DNA of 64,000 nucleotides from Myxococcales bacterium (GTDB lineage Bacteria; Myxococcota_A; Polyangia; Polyangiales; Polyangiaceae), in NCBI GenBank assembly GCA_016712525.1, contig JADJQX010000007.1, forward strand, positions 2,046,001 to 2,110,000. The letters run 5' to 3'. Below, one piece after another: positions 36,895 to 45,737 of the stretch; position 1 is the stretch's first letter; each line of letters begins with the position of its first letter. The notes beneath the pieces are model-generated. The model saw nothing but the letters and a program-made list of their open reading frames with translations. It had not been told where the DNA came from and did no database searches. The position numbers were made by a program, and so were the translations under genes.

Positions 36895-36976
36895 GACGGC
36901 CCATTAAAGCCTGGCGCATGCGAACGCAAGCACGCCGCGGCCCGCGCCCGGAGCGACCACGACCCGCGAGGGGACG

Positions 36977-38296
36977 TCAGGGGACGCGCGCTCCCGGCGG
37001 AGCCGACGTCGACGGGACGAGCGCAACCACGACCGCCGTGACGGCGACGACGCCGAGCAGCACGAGCCCGAGGACCCAAGGGAGCACGCTGCTCCGCGGA
37101 GGCGCCCGAAGAGGCACGCTCTCGACGGGGCCTCGTGGGATCGAGGCGATGGAGCTGACGGTGCTCACCCCGGACAGGCTCTCGCTGAGCCGGCTGAGCT
37201 GCGTCGTGGGGGGGAGCGCGGTGTCCTTGGCCTTGACCCGACGCTCGCTGCCCTCGGCCGCCGCTTCGATCATGCCCATGTGGGCCGAGATTTTTTGCTC
37301 GACCTGCTCGCGGGCGTCGCGGAAGCCTTCCGCGAGGACACGGGCCACGTCCGTGTGGCGGTACGGGCGCCGGAGCAGGATGCCCTCGAGCGCGTCACGC
37401 ATCTCGCCGGCGGAGGCGAAGCGATCCTCCGGCCTCCGCTCGAGCGCCCGCGCGACGAGCCCGTCGAGCGCCGAATCGACCGGACGGCGCGTGGAGACCC
37501 GAGGGATGGGCCCGCTCACGAGCTTCTCGAGCGTGTGCCCTGCGCTCGACGCCGAGAGCAGCGGCTCTCCGACCAAGAGCTCCCACAGGACGAGCCCCAT
37601 GGCGAAGACGTCGCTCCGCGCGTCGACTTGCCCCGAGGTAGCCTGTTCGGGGGACATGTAGGCGACCTTGCCCTTCAGCACCCCGACCTCGGTCACGGAC
37701 TGAGCGTGTTTGGCCTTCGCGAGGCCGAAATCGCAGAGCTTCGTGCGGCCATCGTAGGTGACGAGCACGTTGTGGGGGCTCACGTCGCGATGCACGATAC
37801 CGAGGGGGCTCCCGTCGTAGTCACGGAGCGTGTGGGCGTGCTCGAGGCCGGAGAGGGCATCGGTGACGACGCGCAGACAGAAGCCCTCGTCGAGGGGGCG
37901 TCGCGACCTCCGAACGCGCCGGAGCACGCGATCGAGCGAGACCCCGGCGAGGTACTCCATGGCGATGAAGTACGCGCCATCGTGCTCGCCGACCTCGTAC
38001 GTGTGCACGATGTTCGGATGGTTCAGGCGCGCCGAGAGGCGGGCCTCGTCGAGGAAGAGCTCGACGAACTGGGGGTTCGCCGCGTGCTGGGCGCGGACCT
38101 GCTTCACGACGGCGAGCTTGCGGAAGCCGAGGGGGCCGCGCGCCACGGCGAGGTACACGTCGGCCATCCCGCCCCGCCCGAGCGAAGCAAAGAGCTGGTA
38201 TTTTCCGAAAGCGACGAACGCGGGGGTCGTGGCCTCGGGCCCCGCGCCTTCGGGCGACGACCGCGCCTGCGCCTTGGGGCCGTCGCGGTCGGTCAT
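36977..38296 (-). CDS. Transmembrane Ser/Thr protein kinase with short outer tail
   Basis: 439 residues from ATG 38296. Kinase features: RGGMADVYLA (41-50), K65 in AVVKQV, HRDVSPHN (169-176), DFG (189-191), SPEQ and DARSDVFAMGLVLWEL. A Ser-rich linker (SRLSESLSGVSTVSSIAS) leads to one membrane helix near 408-432, with only a few residues outside. HRDVSP in place of HRDLKP is typical of a large myxobacterial kinase class. It is divergent from the coiled-coil/OmpA-like pair; the 177 bases between contain a 16-base palindrome (38339-38354). Ser/Thr-rich juxtamembrane residues may be autophosphorylation sites (inference). Confidence 0.9.
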   Translation of the reverse strand: MTDRDGPKAQARSSPEGAGPEATTPAFVAFGKYQLFASLGRGGMADVYLAVARGPLGFRKLAVVKQVRAQHAANPQFVELFLDEARLSARLNHPNIVHTYEVGEHDGAYFIAMEYLAGVSLDRVLRRVRRSRRPLDEGFCLRVVTDALSGLEHAHTLRDYDGSPLGIVHRDVSPHNVLVTYDGRTKLCDFGLAKAKHAQSVTEVGVLKGKVAYMSPEQATSGQVDARSDVFAMGLVLWELLVGEPLLSASSAGHTLEKLVSGPIPRVSTRRPVDSALDGLVARALERRPEDRFASAGEMRDALEGILLRRPYRHTDVARVLAEGFRDAREQVEQKISAHMGMIEAAAEGSERRVKAKDTALPPTTQLSRLSESLSGVSTVSSIASIPRGPVESVPLRAPPRSSVLPWVLGLVLLGVVAVTAVVVALVPSTSAPPGARVP

Positions 38297-38473
38297 GGGG
38301 CGAGTATCCGGCCGAGCCACCGAGAGGGTCAAGGGATCCCGGCCGCGCGGCCGGCCTCCGGTGCCCACGTGGGGGCGCGCTTCCCCACCTTCGGCGGGCC
38401 GGGAGCGTCCGTTTTCGACGCGGCTTCGACACGGCGCTTGACGGCGCTCGGCGCGGAGAAGTACGGCTTTCGC

Positions 38474-39091
38474 ATGCGTTTTGTCGCACGCGCACGCACC
38501 TTTCGCCCCTGGGTCGTCGCGGCCCTCACCGCGGCCGTCACGTCGGTCGGCGCGTTCGCCCACGCCGAAGACGACGACCGCGCCCTCACCGAGACCGCCC
38601 TCCGTGAGGTCGAGGCGAGCCCTCGCAAGAGCATCGCCCGCGAGCCCATTTCGCGCTCGAAGGAAGCCGCCGAGCGCGCCAAGAGGCTGCGCGAGGTGCG
38701 CGACGAGCCTCGGGCTCGTTTGTGCGACGGGCTCGCGCGGACGTGGGCCGAGGTCGCCCGAGACGTGATCCGCGCGGCCGACGCCGAGGCACGGGCGAGC
38801 TCGACCCGCGCGAACGCGAGCGACGCCGGAGCGCAGGTCGATCGCGAGCGCGCCCAGCTCGAAGAGGGCCTCGGCCAGGCAGGCCGCCTCCGCGCCCAGC
38901 TCGAAGCGCTCGAGAACGAGAGCAAGCGGAGCCCCGACCGAACGAGCTCCGTCGCCAAAGAAGACACGAAGACCGCCATTCCGGGCGACGTGCCAGAGCC
39001 CAAGGGGGCGCCGAAGGGCCCACCGAAGCCCAAATCTCCCGAGCCCAAGGCCGCGCCCAAGGCCGCGCCGAGCAAGGGAGGGGCCCGATGA
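38474..39091 (+). CDS. Exported coiled-coil protein, first gene of a pair with an OmpA-like lipoprotein
   Basis: 205 residues from ATG 38474. A signal peptide (VVAALTAAVTSVGAFAHA-ED) precedes a helical, charged chain with heptad-like spacing (RERAQLEEGLGQAGRLRAQLEALENE in two blocks). The last 50 residues are Lys/Pro/Ala-rich (PKGAPKGPPKPKSPEPKAAP). The stop overlaps the start of the next gene by ATGA, so the two are coupled. Probably a periplasmic structural partner of the OmpA-like lipoprotein; no family recognised. Confidence 0.75.
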   Translation: MRFVARARTFRPWVVAALTAAVTSVGAFAHAEDDDRALTETALREVEASPRKSIAREPISRSKEAAERAKRLREVRDEPRARLCDGLARTWAEVARDVIRAADAEARASSTRANASDAGAQVDRERAQLEEGLGQAGRLRAQLEALENESKRSPDRTSSVAKEDTKTAIPGDVPEPKGAPKGPPKPKSPEPKAAPKAAPSKGGAR

Positions 39092-40221
39092 GCCGCGTCC
39101 GCACGACGTTCGCGCTCGTGACCGCGCTGACGCTCTCGGCGTGCGGTGGCGCATCCACCATGCACGTCCCCGACGTGGCCACCGCCGAGGGCGTGGTCGC
39201 GTCGCCCCAGGCGGAAGCGGCCCGATCGCTCGCTCCCACGTTCGTGCAAGAGGCCAACGTCGAGCTCGCGGCGGCCCGGAAGGCCGTCGCCGAGGGCGAC
39301 GAGGTCACGGCCAGTCTCCGCGCCCAGCGCGCGATCGCCGCCATTCAACGCGCCTACGCCGCGGCGCGCCTCGCGCGGGCCACGAGAGAAGAGACCGACG
39401 CGACCGACACGGCACGAAAACACGAGGCCGCGCTGCGTGCCCTCGGCCACGAGCGGGCGCGAGTCGACGCCGAGGTCGACACCCTCGAAAAGAAGCTCCA
39501 TGTCGCGCGGGAGGCGGCCCTCCCCGCCGAGAGCGGAAAGACGGACTCGGGTCGCGCCGTCGCCCGGCTCCGTGCGGCGACCACGCTCACGGCCGAGGCC
39601 GCCCTCCTTTGTGGCGCCGCGCGCCTCATCGCGCCGCAAGCCAAGGCGCTCGCCGACGCCGACGCCGCCCTCGCCGACGCGGAGTCCGCGATCGCCGGAA
39701 AACCACGGTCCACCGACCGTCCCAAGGAGCCGATCGACGTCGCCGCGATCGCCCGCGTCAAATGCCTCGCCGCGCTCTCGGCGGCGCGCACGGCCAGCCG
39801 CGACAAGGCCGAGGATCCGGACGTGCTCTTCTCCGAGCTATCGGCCGAGGCCGCCCAGAAGGCCCCTCCGGGCCCGTCACCGACACGGGACGAGCGCGGC
39901 GTCGTGCTGACCCTCCACGACGCTTTCCGAGGGACCGACCTGACCGAGGCCGCGTCCGCGTCCCTCGCCGCGGCCGCACGGGTCGCGCGCGCCCATCCGC
40001 AGGTGCTCGTGCAGGTCGTCGTGCACGAGGCCGACCCTTCCGGCGCGAGCACCAGCGGGCGCAAGGTCGAGGCGGCGCTCGCGGCGCTCGAACGCGCCGG
40101 GGTCCCCAAGGCTCACCTTCGCGGAGAGTCCGCGGGCGCACGCATCGCGATCGTGGCCTCCAACGACACGGCCCGACGCGCGAAGAACGCTCGCGTCGAC
40201 GTCGTCTTCGTCACTCGATAA
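39088..40221 (+). CDS. Lipoprotein with helical DUF4398-like part and OmpA-like C-terminus
   Basis: 377 residues. Lipobox LSAC with Cys19. Residues about 50-110 match the DUF4398 style (EANVELAAARKAVAEGDEV, then QRAIAAIQRAYAAARLA). A coiled-coil follows, and the last 110 residues have OmpA-like order: GVVLTLHDAFRGTDLTEAASASL, in blocks, HPQVLVQVVVHEAD, AALERAGVPKAHL and NARVDVVFV. OmpA domains bind peptidoglycan; several usual Asp/Arg positions of the binding loop are not obvious here, so binding is uncertain. It is coupled to the preceding exported coiled-coil gene and converges with the response-regulator gene 22 bases on. Confidence 0.8.
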   Translation: MSRVRTTFALVTALTLSACGGASTMHVPDVATAEGVVASPQAEAARSLAPTFVQEANVELAAARKAVAEGDEVTASLRAQRAIAAIQRAYAAARLARATREETDATDTARKHEAALRALGHERARVDAEVDTLEKKLHVAREAALPAESGKTDSGRAVARLRAATTLTAEAALLCGAARLIAPQAKALADADAALADAESAIAGKPRSTDRPKEPIDVAAIARVKCLAALSAARTASRDKAEDPDVLFSELSAEAAQKAPPGPSPTRDERGVVLTLHDAFRGTDLTEAASASLAAAARVARAHPQVLVQVVVHEADPSGASTSGRKVEAALAALERAGVPKAHLRGESAGARIAIVASNDTARRAKNARVDVVFVTR

Positions 40222-40243
40222 GTAGCCGGATCATTTCGACAAT

Positions 40244-40972
40244 CTATCCCCCCAAGGCAGGGGATGAGCCGGCCGCGCCCAGCACGAGCTTGTACCCGAA
40301 CCCGTACACCGTGAGGATGTGCGCAGGCTTCTCGGGGGTGCGCTCGATCTTCTTGCGAAGCTTGACGATGAAGTTGTCGACCGTGCGGTTGGTCGAGGTG
40401 GCCTCGAGGCCCCAGATGCGCTGGAGGATCTCGTCTCGGCTCACCGCCTGCCCGACGCGCTCGCTCAAGAGCCGCAAGAGCTCGACCTCGTAGAACGACA
40501 GCTGGTGCTCTTCGCCGAAGGCTCGGAGCGTATGCGCGCCGAGGTTCACCTTCGCGTCTCCGATCTCGAGGACGTCGGTCGCGAGCGCCGGGCGCGCTGC
40601 GCGGCGAAAAATGGCGCGGATCCTCGCGATGAGCTCGTTCACGCTGAAGGGCTTCGTGACGTAGTCGTCCGCGCCGGCGTCGAGCCCGCGAATCTTGTCG
40701 GTCTCTTGGGAGCGCGCCGTGAGCATCACGATCGGCAAAAAGGGGCTCCGCTTGCGGATCTCCTCGCAGACCGCGTACCCGTTCATGTCGGGCAGCATGA
40801 GATCGAGGATGACCGCGTCCGGTGCCTGCGTGCTGGCGAGCTGGACTCCCTCCCTCCCCTTGCCCGAAGAGAGGACCCGAAACCCCTCGAACTCGAGCGC
40901 GTCGCGGAGGCCCATGACGATGTGAGGCTCGTCCTCGATCACCAGAATGGTCTTCTTGGGAGGCTCGTTCAC
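40244..40972 (-). CDS. OmpR/PhoB-family response regulator (no partner kinase in window)
   Basis: 242 residues from GTG 40972. Receiver domain 7-120 has acidic EDE near residue 14, phospho-acceptor D57 (VILDLMLPDMNG), T/S switch in VMLTARS and Lys in DYVTKPF. The C-terminal winged helix (about 140-230) shows LSFYEVELLRLLSERVGQAVSRDEIL, in blocks, and NRTVDNFIVKLRKKIE, the DNA-binding helix of the family. No histidine kinase gene lies nearby, so it is an orphan. Earlier frames upstream lack receiver-like sequence. Targets unknown. Confidence 0.93.
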   Translation of the reverse strand: MNEPPKKTILVIEDEPHIVMGLRDALEFEGFRVLSSGKGREGVQLASTQAPDAVILDLMLPDMNGYAVCEEIRKRSPFLPIVMLTARSQETDKIRGLDAGADDYVTKPFSVNELIARIRAIFRRAARPALATDVLEIGDAKVNLGAHTLRAFGEEHQLSFYEVELLRLLSERVGQAVSRDEILQRIWGLEATSTNRTVDNFIVKLRKKIERTPEKPAHILTVYGFGYKLVLGAAGSSPALGG

Positions 40973-41076
40973 GCGAGGCAGAATAGGGCACTTCTCCCCT
41001 TTTGCCGCGGGAAACGCCCTCGTTTGGGCCCTCGGCGGCACGCGCACGTCCGACACCCGCTCCCCCAAATGACGAA

Positions 41077-41104
41077 CGGCGTGCGACCCGAGAGTCGCAC
41101 GCCG
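41077..41104 (-). terminator. Hairpin after the vWA lipoprotein gene
   Basis: CGGCGTGCGAC pairs perfectly with GTCGCACGCCG around a 6-base loop, 25 bases after the stop at 41129. Only a weak T-rich stretch follows on the minus strand. Confidence 0.6.
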
Positions 41105-41128
41105 CACGCCGTCAGGCTCGAGGGCCCG

Positions 41129-43474
41129 TCACTTACCGCCGTCGGTCGCTTCTCCGCCGAACTGCTGGATGCACTGCAGGTCGGTGAGCGCGCCGGGCGG
41201 GGGCTGGCCCTTCGTGGAGAACTGGATCGCCTGCGAGCAGGTACCGATGACCTTGGCGGTCGCGGTGTTCTCGACGTAGCACCAGCCAGCGTCGGTCGCG
41301 TTGTTCTGGCAGGTCTGGCCGGGCTGCGTGACGATCTGCGGGATCTGGCAGACGGTCAGGTTCGTGTCGGCCTTCTGCTCCTTCTGCTTCTCGCGGAACT
41401 TCTCGAGGATCTCCGGCGCGGGAGCCTTGAGGCCGTACGTCTCGCACTTGTCGCCCGGGTTGGGCAGCGTCTCGAGGATGAGGCACGCGACCTCGCCCTT
41501 GTCGTCGCGCGTGAGCTTCTGCGGGAGGCACTGGTTCGCGAGCGCGTTCTTGAGGCGGTCGACGATCGCCTTGACGGCGGGGCGGTAGCCGAACAGCGGG
41601 TTCGGCGCGCCGTTCACGTCTTTATCGGTCGGCTTGTAGGTGATCGGGCAGAGCGAGCTGATGATGCCCTGGTCCTTCAGCGCGTTGACGACGCGGAACT
41701 CGCGCGTGGTCGGGTAGGCCTTCGCGCGCGACTGGGTGGTGGCCGCCGAGCAGAGCGGCGGGTTCTTGGTGCCGTCGCAGTCGCACGTCTCGCGGTTCGC
41801 CGCGCCGCAGGTCACCGGCGTGTTGAGCGGGAACGTGCAGGCGTACTGGAGGTCTTGGCCCTTCGTGTCCCAGTCACGGAGCTGACCACCCTCCTCGTTG
41901 TTGCCGGGCGTGTTGCTCGGCGCCGGGCGACCGGGGCGAGCGACCACGGACTGGTCCATGCGGGCGTCGATGCCCTCGAGGTTGTAGTTGTCCGGGTCTT
42001 TGCCGATGATCTTGACCCAGTCTTCGCTGGTGATCTTGCTCTTCTCGGCGTCGTTCGGGTCGAAGTGGAGGAGGTCCTGCGGAACGCCGCCGACGACGGC
42101 GAAGAAGACGAGGTCGGGCGACCGGGGGCCGCGCTCCAGGTTGCAGAGCGCCGGGTCGTTCTCGTCGGGCGCGGTCTGGGGGAGGTTCTTCGCGAAGAGC
42201 GGGTTACGGCACTTGGCCTGGCCGATGTAGTTGCCGTTCGCGTCGTGCTCGGACTTGCGGTCGGGCACCTGCGACTTGGTGAGGCCGTCGACGTAGCGCT
42301 TGATCGGGTACTGCGGATCGACACCGAAGCGCTTCTTCATCTTGTGGAAGCGAACGTTCATGTCGTCTTCCGCTTTGCCGTAGAAGCCGTCGTTCTCCTT
42401 GCAGCGGGCGTCGTTCTGAACGCGCGGGTCGTTCTTGAACCCGCACGAGGTGCAGGCTTCGCTGCCCGGGTCGGAGTCGCAGGCGGTGGTGCCCTTGGGG
42501 GCGGTCGAGCCGCCGCGGCTCGGGTCACGCTGAGCGCCCGCCACGCCGGCCGAGGCCGGGAACGTCGCGTTCATGAAGGCCCAGCCCTGCCCGCCGAGGG
42601 CGAGCGGGTCGACCGAGGAGTCGTCCTCGTCCGTGAGGAGGACCACGGCGACGAGCGAGTCGGGCCGGAGGAAGTCGGCGCGCTGCTTGAGGATCGTGGT
42701 GTCGATGCCCTGGTACTTGGCGACGTTTCCTTCGCGGACGACGTCGGCGTAGGGGTCGGGCTGGATGAGGAAGTGGTACCAGCTCTCGAGCTGCGCCTCG
42801 AGGCCGCAGCCGTACTCCTTCACGCCGCCGACGAGGCCGGAGAACGCCTGGTTGAAGTCGTTCACCGCGGTGTACGGGGTCGCGCCTTCGGAGGCCTTCT
42901 TGGACTCGTTGCGCTTGACGGCCGGGAACCACGAGAGGAAGTTCGACGGCTGCGCGTTCGCGATCGCCGTCTCCTTGGCGCCGGAGCGGTTGATGAGCTG
43001 ACCGCGGTCGTTGTTGTGCGAGTTGAGCGTCGCGTCGGTCGGGTTCGTCGCGTCTTTGGGGCACGAGTCGGACCCGAAGCCACCCATGGCCGACGTCACG
43101 ATGCCGACGTGGATGTCGACGATGGGCTTGAACTCGGCCTTGCCGGACTTGCACTCCTGGCCCTCTTGGGCCGCCGGGTCGGCGCGCTCACCCGTGGGTT
43201 TGCCGTTGTCGTCGACGCAGTTCGGCGTGACGAGGCTGTTGATGAGGTCGGGGACGGCCTCGGCCAAAATGGCCTGCTTGTCGCCCATGGAGCGCGAGTT
43301 GTCGATGCCGAGGAGGAGGTCGATCTTGTCGACCGCGGCCTGCTTGACGGTCGTCGTGAAGCTCACCTTCGTCGTCGGCTCCTGCTTGGAGACCGGACGA
43401 GAGAGACACCCGACGCCGAGGGTCACTACCCCTCCGACCATCACCAGCTTGCCGACCCGCTTGATCAAACCCAT
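41129..43474 (-). CDS. Large lipoprotein with von Willebrand factor A-like domain
   Basis: 781 residues. Lipobox LGVGC with Cys23. A vWA fold begins about residue 48 with a metal site D58-N-S60-R-S62 (DxSxS of MIDAS) in LLLGIDNSRSMGDK. The strand IVTSAMGGFGSD and VAVVLLTDEDDSS also fit the fold. Long inserts contain many Cys (for example CDSDPGSEACTSCGFKNDPR), suggesting disulfides outside the cytoplasm. A Cys-rich C-terminal part follows to the end. Probably a cell-surface binding or adhesion protein. It has a good promoter about 100 bases upstream and a hairpin after the stop, so it appears to be a single-gene unit. Confidence 0.85.
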   Translation of the reverse strand: MGLIKRVGKLVMVGGVVTLGVGCLSRPVSKQEPTTKVSFTTTVKQAAVDKIDLLLGIDNSRSMGDKQAILAEAVPDLINSLVTPNCVDDNGKPTGERADPAAQEGQECKSGKAEFKPIVDIHVGIVTSAMGGFGSDSCPKDATNPTDATLNSHNNDRGQLINRSGAKETAIANAQPSNFLSWFPAVKRNESKKASEGATPYTAVNDFNQAFSGLVGGVKEYGCGLEAQLESWYHFLIQPDPYADVVREGNVAKYQGIDTTILKQRADFLRPDSLVAVVLLTDEDDSSVDPLALGGQGWAFMNATFPASAGVAGAQRDPSRGGSTAPKGTTACDSDPGSEACTSCGFKNDPRVQNDARCKENDGFYGKAEDDMNVRFHKMKKRFGVDPQYPIKRYVDGLTKSQVPDRKSEHDANGNYIGQAKCRNPLFAKNLPQTAPDENDPALCNLERGPRSPDLVFFAVVGGVPQDLLHFDPNDAEKSKITSEDWVKIIGKDPDNYNLEGIDARMDQSVVARPGRPAPSNTPGNNEEGGQLRDWDTKGQDLQYACTFPLNTPVTCGAANRETCDCDGTKNPPLCSAATTQSRAKAYPTTREFRVVNALKDQGIISSLCPITYKPTDKDVNGAPNPLFGYRPAVKAIVDRLKNALANQCLPQKLTRDDKGEVACLILETLPNPGDKCETYGLKAPAPEILEKFREKQKEQKADTNLTVCQIPQIVTQPGQTCQNNATDAGWCYVENTATAKVIGTCSQAIQFSTKGQPPPGALTDLQCIQQFGGEATDGGK

Positions 43475-43572
43475 CGGATGCTCCTTCGCCTCTCGAATCC
43501 AGCGTGAAACCTTCGTGCGAGCCTCGGCCGGGGGGCCGAAATCCGCTGAATCTCGCGGAAAAATCTCGGGAA

Positions 43573-43601
43573 CCTTAACGGAACCGGAAAAGCCCTGTCA
43601 A
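43573..43601 (-). promoter_or_regulatory. Predicted promoter of the vWA lipoprotein gene
   Basis: TTGACA (43596-43601), 17 bases, TTAAGG (43573-43578) on the minus strand. A consensus -35 box and a weaker -10 box give a 5' leader of about 90 bases before ATG 43474. Confidence 0.55.
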
Positions 43602-43730
43602 CGAGGGAAGAGGCCGCCCGAAATTCCGGGGACCGCCTCGCGCCGGGAGCGTCGAGAAGGTCGGGACGGCTTCGCCCACCGCAGAGCCGAAGCATGAACC
43701 GCGCCAGATCCAAGACGCCGGGTTGGAGCC

Positions 43731-45728
43731 CTATTCTTCGGGACTGGAGACGTCATGTGCCAACTGAGTTGGCATGTCCGCTAACGGCGTTGGCTCGCTC
43801 CCGAAGTGGTCCCGCAGGGCCGCCACGTGGCGACGGTTGACCCCGGGCACGGCGAGGAGGGCGTCGTCGGTCGCCGCGCGGACGGCGGCGAGGGAGCCGA
43901 GGGAGCGAAGGAGTGCGGCTTTGGTGACCGGACCGAGGCCTTTGACGTCGTCGAGCGTCGAGCGCATCCGGCGCGAGGTGCCGAGCTTCTCGCGCCCGCG
44001 GTTCGAGAAACGGTGCGCCTCGTCCCGGAGACGCGCCAGAAAGAAGAGCGACGCCGAGTGCGAGCGGAGGGCGATGGGGTTCTTCTGCCCGGGGAGGTAA
44101 ACGCGATCCACGAGCGTCTCGCCCATCACGTTCTCTTTCTCCTTGGCGAGCGCCACGATCGGGAGATCGTGGAGACCGAGATCGCGCGAGGCGGCGAGCG
44201 CCACGGCGAGCTGCCCACGCCCACCGTCGACGACGAAGAGATCCGGGAGGTCCCACTCGGGCCGATCGGACGTGTCTTCGGTTCCGTCTTGGCTGCCCTC
44301 CGCCTCTCCCCTCGCGACGAGCCCACGACGGAAGCGGCGCGCGAGGACCTCGTACATGGCGCCGTAGTCGTCTCCGACGGAGGGAGTGCCCGCGGGATCG
44401 GCCTCTTTGCCGACGGTGCGCACGTGGTAGGTGCGGTAGCGGGCCTTGTCGGGCGCGCCGTCTTTCATGGCGACGACCGCGCCGACCGTATCGCCGCCGC
44501 CGAGGTGCGAGATGTCGCAGCACTCGATGCGCCGAGGGATCGTGGGCAGACGGAGCTTCGCTTGCATCTGCGCGAGGCGCTCGAGGACGTCGTCGGACGC
44601 CCGCTTCTTCTCGTGGAAGGCGTGCTTCGCGTTCTCCTGCGCCATCTCGAGCAGGGCGACCTTGGGTCCGCGCTGCGGCCGCACGAGGCGGACGACCTTC
44701 TTGGCCCGCTCCCCGAGCCACTCCTCGACGCCGGCCGCGCCATCGGGCAGGCACCCCACGAGGATCTCGTCGGGCACCGCGAAGAGCTCGGCGGCCGCGT
44801 CCGTGCCCCGACCGTAGTGTTGAGACAGGAAGGCCGCGACCACCTCTTCGTCGGGCATCTCGACGCCCTTCAGGCCGAACGTGGCCACGTCGGAGAGCTT
44901 CCCGTCGCGGATCTTGAGCAGCGCGACCTCGGCGAGATCGCCCTCCCGGTAGAGCCCGAGCACGTCCCGCGAGCCCGTCTCCACCGTGACGACCCGCTGT
45001 CCCTCGCGCACCTTCTCGATGGCGTGGAGCTGATCGCGGTAGACCGCCGCGAGCTCGAAGCGCATGTCCTTCGCGGCCTGCCGCATGCGCGCGTCGAGCT
45101 CGCGCGTGAGCTCGTCGTGGCGCCCCTCGAGGAAGAGGGCCACCGCGCGCACCTGCTCGGCGTAGAACCCCGTATCGACCTCGTAGACACACGGGGCCGG
45201 GCAGCGCTTGATCTGGTGCTGTAGGCACGGTCGCCGGCGCGAGCGGAGCTCGGTGTCCGTGCAGGTCCGGAGCTGGAAGTGTTTGTTCACGAGGCCGAGG
45301 GTGCGGCGCGCGGCCGTGGCCGAGTGGTAAGGCCCGAAGTACCGTGCGCCGTCGTTCGCGGGGGTGCGCACGACGAGCAGCCTCGGCCACTCGGCGCGCG
45401 GGTCGAGCTTGAGCGACGGGTACTCCTTGTCGTCCCGGAGCTTGACGTTGAACCTCGGGCGGTGCTGCTTGATGAGCAGGTTCTCGAGGATCGCGGCTTC
45501 TTTTTCGGTCTGCGTGACGACCGTGTCGAGGTCCCCCACCGTGCGATGGAGGAGCGGGACGAAGTAGCGAGTGTCTCCGGTAGATTCTTGAAAATACGAA
45601 CGAACTCGGGACCTTAGGCTCTTCGCTTTGCCGACGTAGACGACCTTCCCGGCCTTGTCTTTGAAGAGGTAGACGCCGCTCACCTGCGGGAGCGCGTCGA
45701 GCTTCTCTTGGACGAGGGCGGGGATCAT
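43731..45728 (-). CDS. uvrC: Excinuclease ABC subunit C
   Basis: 665 residues, the usual size. UvrC makes both incisions around lesions found by UvrA/UvrB. Domain order: GIY-YIG nuclease at 15-95 (SGVYLFKD, then VVYVGKAKSLRSRVRSYF), Cys-rich segment (CPAPCVYEV), UvrB-binding UVR motif near 200-235 (ELDARMRQAAKDMRFELAAVYRDQL, in blocks), RNase H-like C-terminal nuclease (RRIECCDISHLGG, then LFVVDGGRGQL) and two helix-hairpin-helix units at the end (DDVKGLGPVTKAALL and AVPGVNRRHVAAL). It follows the GST gene by 9 bases. Confidence 0.97.
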   Translation of the reverse strand: MIPALVQEKLDALPQVSGVYLFKDKAGKVVYVGKAKSLRSRVRSYFQESTGDTRYFVPLLHRTVGDLDTVVTQTEKEAAILENLLIKQHRPRFNVKLRDDKEYPSLKLDPRAEWPRLLVVRTPANDGARYFGPYHSATAARRTLGLVNKHFQLRTCTDTELRSRRRPCLQHQIKRCPAPCVYEVDTGFYAEQVRAVALFLEGRHDELTRELDARMRQAAKDMRFELAAVYRDQLHAIEKVREGQRVVTVETGSRDVLGLYREGDLAEVALLKIRDGKLSDVATFGLKGVEMPDEEVVAAFLSQHYGRGTDAAAELFAVPDEILVGCLPDGAAGVEEWLGERAKKVVRLVRPQRGPKVALLEMAQENAKHAFHEKKRASDDVLERLAQMQAKLRLPTIPRRIECCDISHLGGGDTVGAVVAMKDGAPDKARYRTYHVRTVGKEADPAGTPSVGDDYGAMYEVLARRFRRGLVARGEAEGSQDGTEDTSDRPEWDLPDLFVVDGGRGQLAVALAASRDLGLHDLPIVALAKEKENVMGETLVDRVYLPGQKNPIALRSHSASLFFLARLRDEAHRFSNRGREKLGTSRRMRSTLDDVKGLGPVTKAALLRSLGSLAAVRAATDDALLAVPGVNRRHVAALRDHFGSEPTPLADMPTQLAHDVSSPEE

Positions 45729-45737
45729 GGCGGGGGC

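Noticed and set aside
38339..38354. A 16-base perfect palindrome between the kinase and the coiled-coil gene, considered as an operator.
   Set aside because: It is wholly G and C in a GC-rich genome, so it may be chance; noted but not annotated as a binding site.
40319..43507. A 1062-codon open frame on the + strand opposite the vWA lipoprotein and the response regulator.
   Set aside because: High-GC shadow frame: rich in Arg, Asp, Val and Gly with no domain, while the minus-strand genes show clear vWA and receiver motifs.
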